64,000 bases of DNA from Engraulis encrasicolus (GCF_034702125.1 NC_085869.1:52503384-52567383), one strand, 5' to 3'. Shown: positions 1-54,466, counted from the first letter of the stretch. The notes: generated from the letters alone by a model not told the origin. Numbers and translations: made by a program.

Positions 1-1032
1 ACTAGACACTAGAAACATACAGAAACTGACCAAAACACAAACATGGAGGCAGCAGATATATTAGATATAGAATACAGATATTACACAGCGATTATGAGAC
101 CATTACACAAACAAAACACAAAACGTTATGTCAGCAACGTTGACTGATTATATGGCAAGCATTATAAGACAATAACACAAACATGAGAAAAAGACCATGA
201 TGAGAAACTCACTCTACTAGTACTCTACTCAATTACACAAACAAAACAAGCGCGAAGGCAGCAACGTATACTCAAGATATTACACGGATGGCACAGTATT
301 GTAAGACAATTACTCAAACAAAACACACATGAAGACAGTAGTGCTGACGTCAGATCACATATCCGATTATAAGCCGCTTCACAAAATGCCATAATACTTA
401 GTGACTGTTACGATTAATACCCCAAACAACTCAACGGCAAACCCCAAAGCCTCTTATATATATAAAAAAACAAGCAAATGAGTTAACACAAGATATTAAA
501 AATAAAATGTAATATACTGATGCCCTAGAAAGCCAAAAACACCTTACCTACAAATCAGAAACAAAATTGACCAAAAAAGGACCACATTCCTTGTGATTGA
601 AAGTGTACAAAACTTAACCACACTTACACCAACACTACATAACAACTGGGACCATATGACAAAATGAACATAATTTCATAATTAAGTTCAATGATCCAAT
701 GCTTGTGTAATGACACACCACTTGCAATGCCTTTTTTATGGGGCAAGGGAGTGTACAGAGGGACCCATGCAAACACACATGTAAGCCTCTGTGGAATTTG
801 TGTCAATTCAGATTCGCATGTAGGCTGCAAAGTAGCTGACTAATTGGAACTGGGTGAACTGTGGCTGCGTGTTGTGGTGCTGTACCGTGCGGTGGTGCTT
901 TGCGACTCACTGGATAAAGCTTGACCCTGATGGGTTTAGAGCCACGTGGCTCTCTTTGGGAGACCATGGCCCACAAGAGAGGCACAGCATAGCATAGCAT
1001 GGGGTGGGGTGAAACCAAACGACTTCGCTCAC
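1..1032 (-). other. 5' part of acvr2a intron 5
   Basis: No exon seen. The first 430 bases are AT-rich with an irregular motif close to TTACACAAACAAAACA near 103, 171, 231 and 307, a degenerate tandem pattern of 60-75 bp. The remainder is unremarkable apart from TAGCA repeats just before the exon 5 donor. Confidence 0.6.
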
Positions 1033-42587
<41,555 letters not shown>

Positions 42588-43860
42588 TTTCGAAGTGAGC
42601 AGCTGCAATTCCTTCTCCTTTTCACGTTAGTTCCAGGTTGCAGCCACAGCTTCGGAAATCCCAAAGGAACGTACAGTTCTAGTATCTGATAGTCTTTTCT
42701 GTGATTCACTCGTTGAGGGAGTGATGTTATCACACTAAACGACAGTGAAAATAGTTGCCATCCAGTACACTTCAATAATGTCCAGAGCTACCCTTGATTG
42801 TCCAGTTCCTACTCACTCGTAAGTGACAATAACTCTCGTGAGACATATTTTGCACATGGTAGCGACTTGATGTTTGAGGCTCTGTGTTGAAGGATGCAAG
42901 GTTGTATTGAGGGTTGGGATACACTATATGACGGGGAAAGAGGGGGAAGCCTCCACCGTGAAAAAATATTGCAAGGGTAAAGTCCACTCTTTAACAGGCT
43001 ATCCTAAATAAACCGAATAAGTGGACTTGAGAGGGGCTTGCTCCATTCTGAAATCCCGAGGGCAATATATTATTTCATTCCGGGGAACACTCCTCCAGGT
43101 CACTTTAAATGAATAAAACGAACCAGTTAACAAAAAATGCGTTAAGCTAAATCTGGCACGGAAGTAACCAAATATGCATTTTTAATAAACAGCTACGGTC
43201 TTATCAACTCAGTTATTGCATAGGCTGTTTGCAAAATACTGAGAGAACTGCGAACAAGAAAAGCAGAATGCAAAAAATGTGTCACAGAGGGCCGTTTTAC
43301 CGCACAAATTTGCAGGGTGTAATGTCATCAATAATACACCTTTCCCGAATCACGCGCGGTCAATCCAGTGGAAAGTTGATAGTGAAAACACAAACCCTGC
43401 TTAACCAACTGCAGCTAGGTAGCTGCCCCACGGATAAAATTCTCCTTGGTTCCAGCCTGTCTTTCAAAAACACATATTTTCAAAGCAGTAGGCACGAAGG
43501 TTTGGTTGAAATATCCACAAAAAGACTTAGACTCGCATCTTCCAAAGACAGTCCACGTGAATTGAGGGCTGCAAAGCCTCGAAAAATCGTCGACTTGACT
43601 CTGATCCGGGGGTTAGCTGGGCACGAGCTAGCTATAAGCAGTGAGCTAAAGCGAGATTCAAAAATAACTTTACCACCAACAAACACAAAAATGTGACAGT
43701 GCACGGGTATTCAGTAATACTGTAGAAGTCGTATTGCGTTAGATAATTCCACGTTTTCGACAGAGAGCGCCTGTCGTTCGTCTCATGGAGCACCGACTGT
43801 TTCCCCGTTGCCACTAGTCCGACTCCCACTCGCCGTGAGTACAGTATTCAAGATGGCAGC
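42588..43860 (-). promoter_or_regulatory. presumed acvr2a 5' UTR and promoter region
   Basis: Lies directly upstream of the start codon. CpG dinucleotides are more frequent than in the introns (for example 43340-43360, 43575-43625 and 43740-43800), although it is not a dense CpG island. No clear TATA box at a defined distance was found and the transcription start is not visible. The right end carries a CAAGATGGCAGC motif (43849-43860) resembling a YY1 site of TATA-less vertebrate promoters. The assignment is by position. Confidence 0.45.
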
Positions 43861-44031
43861 TAGTAAGAATGTTTTTGTTTTTTTTCCTCTGCCCTCTATT
43901 TTAGCCCTCCCACTTTGCGTGACTACACGGTCCATGTGGTTGATTGGCATACAGGGAAAACCAATCAGAAGACTGGAAAAGCAGATAGCTTTACATCCTC
44001 ATGGAAAAGGCCCTTCCCCCCCAAGATGGAG
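43853..44031 (+). other. possible first exon of a divergent, unidentified transcript
   Basis: On the plus strand, the stretch after the YY1-like motif ends at AAGATGGAG|gtaagcgc (GT at 44032), a near-consensus 5' splice site. Together with its head-to-head position relative to acvr2a this suggests a divergent transcript from a shared promoter. Short open frames exist but none is recognisable, so a non-coding or 5' UTR exon is as likely. The upstream limit is arbitrary. In human the region upstream of ACVR2A is, as I recall, a gene desert towards ZEB2, while ORC4 sits at the 3' side. Confidence 0.25.
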
Positions 44032-44510
44032 GTAAGCGCAAAAATTGTACACGAAAAAAGAGGACGCCTATCACCAACGCCTACTGTTAAATATTAACAT
44101 TTGCATATGCCGTATCAAAAGGCATGGCAAGAATAGGATAAACCATAACCCCTGACTGATGTCTGCTGTTGCACATCTTGTGAGGTTATGGCCATCTTTG
44201 CAATTGCATGATAAAATAGGCCTAATAATAATACTTTAATAATAATAATCATGATCATAATCATAATAATAATAATGTTGAGTTGTATTGAGGCTATAAT
44301 TTCTAATTCTATTGCAATGAAATTGCAATTGTCACATCCTCTTGTGTAATGAATTAATGTGTGCATGCTCCACTGTTATATATGATTGGTCTGTGCATTG
44401 GTGAGGTGTTTGAAAATGTATTGTCTTTCTCTCCCTCTTACTGTAGGCTACATGTTCATACTCTCACGCACATGAGAATATGAAAGCAATTACAAACATG
44501 CTCACAAAAG

Positions 44511-44635
<125 letters not shown>

Positions 44636-44834
44636 TCCCAGACTTTTAATCTTTATCACCAAGTAATACTGCCTGCAGAATGCATAGGCTTGCTTGATCT
44701 ATATAATCATTCATAGGCTTATTCTACAACATTGAAGGTCATGACATGACGTGCTTTGAGCCAAGGTTGCTGCTATAGGCGACTCCAGAGATGGTCCATC
44801 ATACATACACACAAATCGTCGGGGGGTGACCTAA

Positions 44835-45010
44835 GCTCAGAGTGTTGCAGGTTCGAATCCCACCCACCTGTCCCAACACCTCCATCCATCGCTGAAGTGT
44901 CCCTGACCAAGGCACCTGAGCCGACATTGCTCCAGATACTGTAGTAAAATAACTGGTACCGCTAGTTGCTTTGGATAAAAGCATCAGCTAAGTGTAATGC
45001 AATGTAATGT
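44835..45010 (+). mobile_element. tRNA-derived SINE
   Basis: Box B GGTTCGAATCC at 44850-44860, followed by the SINE body (CTGACCAAGGCACCTGAG) and the tail CTTTGGATAAAAGCATCAGC with TGTAATG repeats. The hAT element at 45025 lies just downstream. Confidence 0.65.
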
Positions 45011-45024
45011 ATTTTACTTTAAAA

Positions 45025-45358
45025 CAGGAGTGTCAAACATAAGGCCCCGGGGGCAGATGTGGCCCGCCAAATGTTTCACAACGGCCCCAGACTTGTGGGA
45101 GGAAAAAAAGAATGACAAAATAAGAAGTAAATCTCTAGCACACTACCAATACAATTTGCTGCAAGTCTGAGATTCCAGGTTTTCAATACTTGAGAAAGAA
45201 TTTTCCTTTTTTTTGCTCGCTATTTTACAGTCAATGCTCCAGATTCTAGAGTCATCCAACTCGATTATTGACAAGCAGAAATTTGTGATATTTTGCAATA
45301 ACGTTACTTGTCCGGCCCACTTGATATCACATTGAAGGTAATGAGTTTGACACCCCTG
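45025..45358. mobile_element. hAT-type element, 334 bp
   Basis: Ends CAGGAGTGTCAAAC / GTTTGACACCCCTG, flanked by a perfect 8-bp duplication CTTTAAAA (45017-45024 and 45359-45366). Non-coding. Confidence 0.85.
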
Positions 45359-45527
45359 CTTTAAAATGTAGGTAGGCCTACAATCTCTGCCACAGGTTCT
45401 CAATGAAGCGATATGGCTGTGCTTAGCGCAATTCATTTTGTAGGCTATCTGTAACTTGAATCATTTTCAAATTAATCTAGATATGACCTAATCACCCATT
45501 TTTCAGACCTTCTTAAAACACATATCG

Positions 45528-45690
45528 GGGTGCTGTGGCATAGCGTGCTAAGGCACTGTTTCCACCAATGGGCTTGCATGCATGCTCACAGGTTTGAGTC
45601 CGGCCTGCGTCATTTCCCAATCATACCCCCATCCCTCTCTCACGATCATCTCCTCTCTGCATCTTCACTGTCCTGTCTCGAAAAAAATGC
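45528..45690 (+). mobile_element. tRNA-derived SINE with CCTGTC-type tail
   Basis: Box-A-like TGGCATAGCGTGCTAAGG, box-B-like GGTTTGAGTCC (45591-45601), then a pyrimidine-rich body ending with CTCTCTGCATCTTCACTGTCCTGTC. Same family as 46805-46945 and 58755-58915. Confidence 0.6.
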
Positions 45691-46579
45691 TCCTAACAAA
45701 TATTTAAAAATACACATATCTGAGTCACTGGCTGACACAACAAACACAATGTGCAAGCCGTTTACAAGCGCTTTATCATCTTATCAGGGCAATAAGAATA
45801 TTTTTTGCCCAAGTATGTGTCTTTTATTGCCTGCAGGTGCTGTTGCCCTGTGTATCTGATGCACAATAAGACAGAAACAGCTGTGTGTGTAAGGTGAAGC
45901 ATGATCGAAGTAGAAATGCTTGGCGAAGCATCAGCACTATTAAGAGAAATAGACGAGCTTGGGATTAGTAATGCTGAGTAGTACTGTATAGTACGTCACT
46001 GAACACAAATCTTTAAATATCTCTCTGGATTTGCTCTCAAGAACACCCACTTTATAGAAGCAATGTGGTAACACAGGGGGATACAGTCTGTTGAGCTACA
46101 TACGTTGATGTGAGCAATGCATTAATGAATCCATAGCATAACAGTTCATTCACACCTGCCCTCTGTGCCAATAGATGACAGACGTGTCTGATGGACAGAG
46201 AATTGTCTTTCCATGTTTTCTTTTCTACTGTATGCATACATGTGGTCTCATTGGCTGACAGATCCATCGCTGAACATTCTGCATATTGTGGCAAAGGCGC
46301 CGGAACGAGTTTTAAAGTGGAGGTGCATTTTTTCCCCTCATTCTTTATTTCTTATCAGTGTTACTGCTGTTGCACTCCACTCATATTTGTCTGAAGTAAA
46401 AGTTGAGAAAGCATCATTTAGGGAGCCCAAAGTGGGTATGCGAATGCACCACTGCATCCCCTTGTGGCGGAGGCAATGGAGATGACGGAACCAATGGGCC
46501 CACGAAGCATTTTGCGTCCGCCCCATAAAAAGTACGGTAATTGGGATCTGTCGGTGGACAGTGCCTATGTGAATGAAGA

Positions 46580-46780
46580 GTTATAGACATTACACTACAC
46601 TTAGCTGACCGTTTTATCCAAAGTGTTTACAGATATTTACAGGGTACTGGTTACAATCCCTCGAAGCAATGTGGGGTTAGGTGCCTTGCTCAAGGGCACC
46701 AGTCATGGATGGAGGTGTAGAGAGGTGTATGAAAAGGTATGCGGACATGCAACCCTCTAATCTCAAGACCCTAACTGTTT
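46580..46780 (-). mobile_element. SINE 3' fragment, reverse orientation
   Basis: TTAGCTGACCGTTTTATCCA is the reverse of the tail seen at 44835-45010, and GGTGCCTTGCTCAAGGGCAC is the reverse of a related body block. Confidence 0.55.
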
Positions 46781-46804
46781 CACTGCCCAACATGAGGTTT
46801 CCAT

Positions 46805-46945
46805 TTATTTTAGAACATTTTTGCCTTTATTTTTGAGAGGACAATGGAGGAGAGAGGGAGACGGGGAAGGGTCGGCAAATGAATCGAACGTGGATCATCG
46901 GCGTAGAAAATCAGTGCCCTACCGTTAGGCCACGGCAGGGCCTGA
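46805..46945 (-). mobile_element. tRNA-derived SINE, reverse orientation
   Basis: On the minus strand, TGGCCTAACGGTAGGGCACT (box A) precedes CGTTCGATTCA (box B at 46880-46890). The tail reads CATTGTCCTCTCAAAAATAA. Confidence 0.65.
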
Positions 46946-47186
46946 GGTTTCCATTTCTGAGGCATCTTTGGAGTGGTTAGATTTTGGCTTACTATTATGT
47001 ATGAACTCAAGCACCTTGCAACCTGTGCCCTCTGTAGTGAACAGTGTTGAATAAGGGAATGTTTTGGACATGGCCTGTACTGTATTTCCAAGGCCTAGCG
47101 TGCTGTCTTGTGCTTTGCTGTGCTTTCTAAGACTAGCTGTCAATCCCATGTTTTTTTCCTCCTACTTGTAATTTGTCTCGCTAAAT

Positions 47187-47308
<122 letters not shown>

Positions 47309-50157
47309 ACACACACACCCTGAAATTGACAATTGCATATTATATTAAAAAAATATGTAAGTGAAATCCTGCCAGAGTCACACATTCCCCTGGGTTGAAG
47401 ACAGATAAATTAAAAAGACATTATCCTCCTTCGCTGGCATCTTCATGAGTTGTAATGAAGATGCATAATTAAAGGATGGATTTTACACAGGCAGATCAGG
47501 TTTTGAAACAGCAGCGGAATTCCCCCTGAATTACAGGCATGTGGAAGATCTGAGGCCTTTCAAAGCCTGAAAGGCAGCTTTTGGGCCAAGACCAAAGGAC
47601 CCAAATCGAGACAGCGAGACAATGTTTATCTTTTCGCCGCAAATTAAACCCTAAAATCTGCGGTGGTAGGCCTATTGGTGGTAGTGGTGACCTATTGTAA
47701 GGTAATTAAATTGACTGCTGTACCACAGTCCTCTGAAACCCGTGGCATTTTAAATGCACAACAAAAAGGCTCTCGGTGGGTGGACCGAACGGCAATGGAA
47801 CGGAATATGTTAGTCATGATTGCCTTTTGTCAAGGAGAGAAAACCAGTAGCCCCCTCGACTAGGCCTTTGCACCTAATGCTCCCTACCGAACGATGCGGA
47901 ACATTTTGTTGCTGGGGGTCGACCGACCGTCAGAATTCCATGGATGCCTGACATTCTGCTTCCTGTGAGCTCATTAACTTTTAATCAAAGTTCTAAAAGT
48001 GGTGGAGATTATCCCGATGGATTTCAAAGTGAGCGTGTGAGATGTCAGGCTCAGGCAGATGTCAGTAGAAGGGCTGCCGCTGCATCTGTTGAGGCGTGTC
48101 ATCCTTGACAGCCTATCGTCCTTGAGCGGGTGAAACGTGTGGCTCTCGCTCTTTCTCTCCTCTACTCTCTCTACTCCATGGCACTAATAAGCACTTCCTG
48201 TGATCTTCCTCACTCACTTAACCCATCAGCTCAGAGCCCCCCACCCCACCACACACACACAATCACACACACACACACTTCCTCAAGGTGCCCATCCTCT
48301 GTCCTCCCTATATAATCTGTCAAGTACACCTAATGTAAAGATAGACCCACGGCGTGAAGGTACATCAACATAAACAGCGCGCCCTTCACATCCACAACTG
48401 CCTTTCCCCATCTGTCAAGTAAGTGCCAAGTTCAGGTCAACGCAAGCGTGACCCTCTATAGCGATGACCATGTAGCATGGAGGTGCTAATCCATATTCAG
48501 GCCCCTTGCGTTTCTCCTTCCTGTACCGAGTTAGCCAGATAGCAGCACTGGGAGGAAGGGGGGGTTGGGTTGGGAGGGGGGAGGTTAAGGGGGGGTGGGG
48601 GTCCAGGCTCGGGCCAGATCTGGCCCACAGCTGGCTATAGTCAGGGTAAGCAGCGCTGAGCTTAAGCTCTAGTAAATCACATTACATCCTGTTCCCTTAA
48701 ATCACATTAATGTTGAGCCTTGGCACGCGGCAGGCATACCGTTTTCATTCACCGTAAGCCAAGGAAGGAATTGTCTTTTTGAGTTCCTTTTTTTCCTCCC
48801 TCTCCTTCTTCCTCTATCCATACAGCATAATCCACATCCGCATACTGTTTCTCTCTCTTTTTTTTTTATACCAAGCGCCGGCTCTATTATTTTGTCTCGT
48901 TTTATTGTGCGCTTGTACAGTATCCTGAATGTGGTCGCCCATAAGGATGTGAAAATGGGGATTTGTTAAAATGCACAATCTACGGTTGCCAGATGTATAT
49001 GATCCCCCGTGAGGTTGCCATGGTAAACTCAACTTATTCATGCATATAATACAACAGTAACTGTTCCGTGCCTTGCAGAAAAGCTGTTTAATTTTGAATT
49101 ATTGTCAGGGGACGAGCCACTGAAGGCATATATGCTCTCATTCCCCCTCGTTAATATGAAATTGCCATTTAAAATATGCATGATGGTGAGGTGGGGGTTC
49201 CTTTTTTGTTACACGGGCTATACGTTTGTGAGCAGTGGGGGTGTAAAGCATCCTTTTAAAATGCGCATCAAAGTCAAGGAGAGAATGCAAGGAGAGAATG
49301 CAAGACCAGTTTATATCAAGATTAGTCAAAGCGTGTCTTGGAGCATGCTTGCCACGATGGACGCATCAGCTCATAAATGTTTCTGAATATTGTGGTTATA
49401 AACGCAAAATATAAAAATAAATACAAAATACCCACACAAGGAAATAAGTTAATGCACTGTTACAAGATGGAGAATTGGATGGCTACACTCACAATAGCGA
49501 CATATAGTGTACAAGTCAGGAGAAATCAAACACCGTACTGTGGAAAAATACTATTTGGTATGACTATATCTACAAGGCTTAAGCACCATGTAGGCAAAGC
49601 TGAGTGATTTTTTAAAAAGTGAAATGTCTGAAGATGATAATGCGTGGAATGGAATGGAATATGTAAGAAGAATGGAATGGAATAGCCTGATTATCATCGA
49701 CTTTCAAATCCCTTTGAGACTTGGTCTGACCAAGAGCATAAATTAACATTTCCCAAAATGGCATGGTTGACCTGCCTCCCTTGGTTTGCTAATGGTTGTA
49801 TGCTTCCCGACAAAGTGGGAGGAGTTCCCATTTTTTTGGGAGCTCAAAAACGATATTTGTATTGCTCCTGGCCTGACTAGAAGCAACGCTGAAGATGTTG
49901 CGTCACTAGGAGGGCACAGCCTGGCTAGGAATGGAATGGAATAAGAAGCATAAACAAATCGTGATCAGAATCTTAGTGCATTATTGTATATGTGAATGGC
50001 TCTCTGGACTGGACCAGAGTCCTACTGTATGCGGCATGCATGTCAGTGCGCCAAAAGGTGACTGGAGATTAGAAGTGACCTAGAGAGAAGCAAGCGACAC
50101 TCACTTGCTTCCGTATAAGCTCCCAAACATTAGAGTATATCCCCTCACTGACATCTG

Positions 50158-50295
<138 letters not shown>

Positions 50296-50885
50296 GCTGC
50301 ATGTCTTAATGTCTGTGCGGTGGTGTGGTGTGCCTGAGGGCTTAAGTATAGCCCAAAAGTCTGTGGTCATGCAACATGGATTTGTTATGTGTGGGCATTT
50401 GTGTCAGAGCTCTTGCTGCTGACACACGCTATAGCACACACGCTCAATCACCCTGCCGTAGTGTATGTAGTAACACCCAAATACCATACCACACGGAATT
50501 ACCGAAAGAGACCTTTCATTTGGTCAATCCGTGTTTTGTGCTTCATGATTTTGTGTAGTCTTCTCTCTAAATCACTGCCTTGATATGCGTCCAGTTTTTT
50601 TGCTTGTCAATTTTATCAGCAACAATTTGCTCAAGGATGAAGCTGCAATCATATTATCACGCTTCAGTGTTATTCCCATAGTCAATGTAAATGTGCACAT
50701 TTGTACCACGCTGTTTTCGCCATGAATGCATCTGGTAAATTAATACATCCAGCAAATAGGGCATGCTATCTGTTGACGCTGAGCCAATACCTGGAATTGC
50801 ATGCATATATTGCATGCAAAATTGAAGTGCTTCAAACAGTCTGCCGATCCCCGCAGGCACTCTGAGCGTATGTACTCCGCAAGGC

Positions 50886-51060
50886 CCTTACTGTGCATCC
50901 ACAGGGCCGATGGTAGCTTTGGCCAGGCCCAGGACAAAGCCATTTGAAAAGGCCCCCTCATTACATACAATGTGATGGGGACCCAATTCTGGGCCCCACT
51001 TCTCCCTGGGCCCAGGACAGCTGACCCCTTTGTCTCCTCGGAAAGCTTTCCTGTGCATGC
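50886..51060 (-). repeat. GGGCCCAGAATTGGGT dispersed repeat, copy 1
   Basis: On the minus strand contains ACAAAGGGGTCAGCTGTCC, GGGCCCAGAATTGGGTCC and CATTGTATGTAATGAGG. Related copies are at 52925-53015 and 58015-58165 in plus orientation. It probably belongs to an unclassified transposon family. Confidence 0.5.
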
Positions 51061-52924
51061 ACCATGAGGACAAGTAGTTCTGTGCCTATGCCGGTGCATA
51101 TTTCCACCGAGGAGCCGGTTTAACAATGACAGCTGAGAGCACTTAGTCAAGGATGAGCCACAGAAAGTGTTTGCATACAGTACAGTGTGTCCAATATCTC
51201 TATTTGGCCTGTCTATATAGTGTCTGTATTTGTCATGTCTAATTTCTATGTTTATGTAACTTATGTGGCGATACCATGACAACATGCTGTATGTCCATTA
51301 TGACACACACATGAAAAGAGAAATCATATTACATTCTGAGGAAAGATATTTTGGACCATCACTGTCAGTAGTTCTATAGGCTATATGTTACCATATATGT
51401 GGGATGTAGTCATGACATTTACATCAAAAAAATAAACATTGAATGGAAGCTAGCTGAAAGCGCCATCCATCCAGTTACGAGGGAACGTACCAGAGAATAT
51501 TCATGCCTTCCATAGCTAGTGGGCTTTCAATTTATGGCCTGATTGCATATATGTTGCATCAGAGGATGCGGTTACACTTTAATGCATAAATTACGGAAAA
51601 AGAGGAAAAAATGAACATTTTTCAGAAGAGAGAGTAAAAATGGAGCACTCATGCAGAAAAGAGTCTCGGAATACGCAAATAACTGTTTGAGAAATGTCAG
51701 AAGAACCAACCTTTTCAAACGATCAGGCTAACAACAAACCAGGATGCATGGAACCACGCCCTGCATTTGGTTTATGCAGACTTCCTTCGTCTTCCACACT
51801 AATTGCCTCATTATTTCAACAATAATTCTGACACAAAAAAGCATTCTACTTGCATTGCTCTTACTTTCACTTCAACAATGCTCACGCTTCAGCCAGAAAA
51901 GGTATCATACCTTCAGCACAGCGCAGTGCACTGGCTCACAATAAAAACCCTGAATTAAATGTCACACAGCACTGTATTTCTGCTCTTTTGTCCACATTTC
52001 TTTGTTGCTGTTGTCATTTTACTTCATCTGGTTCCATTGGAGTCCATAATAAAGACCCCGTTGGACGTAAAAGAATGATGGTAATGGAAGGTTCGACAAA
52101 GCTCTGTTGATTTACCCCCTTGTCCGTGGCTAAAGCCGAGTAGGGTAGAGAGAGCCAGTGTAGAGGGCCCATGCCAACTGGGGCTACAGCCAATGCCCTG
52201 GAAGCTTGGCAGTGCAGAGGCCCACTAGTGCCATAGCAATAAATTCTTCACACCATGGACTTTTCTTGTGCCAGACACAATGTTCCAATGGCTGTGTCTC
52301 GGTTTTATTATTATTATTACCGTTAAGACTTCCAGCAACACATATAGCACGCCCACGCCACACACACATGCTCACACACACACATGCTCACACACACACA
52401 TAACGTCGTTTATCATATTTTTTTCTTATCAATATAATGATTTGGACAACCAACAAATTGTATTAAATATGCTTTTAATGAACCGTACCCATAACCAATG
52501 CTGTCAATTCAATTGCACACATACGCTGAACCTGTCGTCTCGTTTCACATGAAGTGGATTTAGACCAGGAGTCTTTCCTTTGCCATTGCCTTCCTCTTTA
52601 AAATTAGGCTACAAATCGGTGAATTTCCAGCTCAGCTCATCAACAGGTCATCAAGGTAAAAAGTTCACAGTGAACCCTATGGCATTTTGGCTCGCTGCTT
52701 TGCATTCAAACTCCTCCACCTCAGCACCCCCCATGGCGTGCAAAAGGCAGCAGCATAGCATATGCAGGAGAGAGTGACTGTGACAGCTAGTCTCTCTGGG
52801 ATCCAGAGACAGTGTATGCAGGGGCACAGTGTACTTTTGCCCCTTAAAGGTATACCACACCACCTACCCCCCGTGGGACCAGATGTCACCCCACACTGTC
52901 TGGATTCTCCACATCAGGGAAACT

Positions 52925-53015
52925 GACAGGGGTGGACAAACGACTCAGTTGTTTCCCAGGCCTGCAGGGACACATCGGGCCCAGAATTGGGTCCTCATTA
53001 CATGGTATGTAGGTC
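52925..53015 (+). repeat. GGGCCCAGAATTGGGT dispersed repeat, copy 2 (partial)
   Basis: Shares GGGCCCAGAATTGGGTCC and a following CATTACATGGTATGTA with the other copies. Confidence 0.45.
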
Positions 53016-53910
53016 ATTGATTTTTTTTATGTTATACGTCAGGTGGTAAGACCACAGCTAATGGCCATAAATTAATTGATAATTGTTGATTAATGCACAG
53101 TCAATGATTAGATAATCCAATAAAATAAGATAATTGAATCCATACAATAGTCATAGTGGCATTAGCTGGTTGCACCACCCTTACGCCTGCTACTAAAAAA
53201 CATGAATGACCCCATGTATTGAAGGAGGCAGGGCCCTTTAAGATGACCTAGGCGCAGAGAAAGCTGTCAGCTGCCCTGCTCCACATCCGTGTTCTCTGTT
53301 GCCCGCTGGGTCTGCAGGCCTTGAGGAGGTGAGGCTACGGCCCATGCTGTGCCTGTGACCTTTCTGCCCCCCCGGCAGACCCAATAGCGTTAACCTCTGT
53401 AGACATGCTTCTTGGGGGTTATGTAACAGTCACTGTTACGGCTGTGTGATTTCATAGGCTATCAAGTGAAATATTAAGAGGACCTTGCAGTGCATGGGTG
53501 GGTACCTATCTGTTGTTGTACTGTATCCGTGCTCAAATTTCAGTTGTGTCTGTTTATTCGAAATAAGAAATGCCAAAAAGTGCTTCAATGCCATCTTGTA
53601 CCATGAAGGATTGAGCACATAACTTGTGTAGTTAAAGAAGAATTCCTGCCAATTTGAGCATGCCGTTAGTAGAGTAGAGTAGAGTAACTCTATTGATCCC
53701 CGGGGGGTTGTATTGCTCACACTACCCTTGACAGTACCGGACAACACATTTTTTCAACCCTTCCCAATATCCTGGCCATTCTAAACATACTTCAAATGCT
53801 ACGACAAAAGCTTGGCATCTTACAACACGTACAGCCAGTTTATTTTCAACTTGTGTCTCAATAGTATTTGTCTTCAAGCTAGTAATAACTATTAAGAATT
53901 GTAGCCAAAG

Positions 53911-54123
53911 TGTGACGGAGGCCATCTTGCACCTGTTCACCCCCCTTGGGGATCGAACGTGCGATCTCGTCAACTACAACGGTTCGGCAATGGGAGACAC
54001 AGTACGATACCGCTGGGCCAAGAGACTAGTCTCTCGGCCCAACGGCACGAGACTGTATGAAGCTATCGGAGGGAGGTTTACCAACGTTCCACGCCAACTC
54101 TCTGCTAGCTAGCCTCCGTTACA
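53911..54123 (-). repeat. LTR-like terminal repeat, copy 1 (3' LTR in minus orientation)
   Basis: 213-bp direct repeat, with box-B-like sequence at 53951-53959 and box-A-like sequence at 54010-54020 on the minus strand. It differs from copy 2 at about nine positions. Confidence 0.8.
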
Positions 54124-54168
54124 CTCTCCCCCTTAAACCTCACTCCCATCCCAGGTCAGCGGCACCAC

Positions 54169-54381
54169 TGTGACGGAGGTCATCTTGCACCTGTTCACCC
54201 CCCTCGGGGATCGAACGTGCGATCTCGTCAACTACAACGGTCCGGCAATGGGAGACACAGTACGATACCGCTGGGCCAATAGACTAGTCTCTCGGCCCAA
54301 CGGCACGAGACTGTATGAAGCTATCGGAGGGAGGTTTACCAACGTTCCACGCTAATTCTGTGCTAGTTAGCCTCCGTTACA
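54169..54381 (-). repeat. LTR-like terminal repeat, copy 2 (5' LTR in minus orientation)
   Basis: 213-bp direct repeat, same length and ends as copy 1. Box-B-like at 54209-54217, box-A-like at 54268-54278 on the minus strand. Confidence 0.8.
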
Positions 54382-54466
54382 AAAGCATTGTGCCAAAGAC
54401 TAGATGGTAAATTTGACAATGCAAATTTCTTTAATGCCAAATTCTATTCCGTGATGACCCCACCAC

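Larger units (their letters stand above)
53911..54381 (-). mobile_element. TRIM-like miniature LTR retrotransposon with tRNA-like boxes in its repeats
   Basis: Two direct repeats of 213 bp (53911-54123 and 54169-54381), about 96% identical, flank a 45-bp core. Each begins TGT and ends ACA with inverted ends (TGTGACGGAGG / CCTCCGTTACA). The element is flanked by the 4-bp duplication AAAG (53907-53910 and 54382-54385). On the minus strand, the core starts one base after the first repeat with TGGTGCCG (54167-54160), as a tRNA primer-binding site should; the first eight bases match the 3' end of tRNA-His as I recall it. The core ends with the purine run AAGGGGGAGAG directly before the second repeat, as a polypurine tract should. 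Each repeat also holds a box-A-like TGGCCCAGCGG and a box-B-like GTTCGATCC in minus orientation. The open frames across it (MTEAILHL...) are not protein genes. Confidence 0.75.

Noticed and set aside
49660..49940. A possible transposon between GGAAT repeats (AGCCTGATTATC ... CACAGCCTGGCTAGG)
   Set aside because: The ends do not form a convincing inverted repeat and no target duplication could be separated from the GGAAT repeats.
53912..54355. Two near-identical ~60-residue open frames (MTEAILHLFTPLGDRTCDL and MTEVILHLFTPLGDRTCDL)
   Set aside because: They lie within the 213-bp LTR-like repeats, run antisense to the retroelement signals, and resemble no known protein; they are a by-product of the direct repeat.
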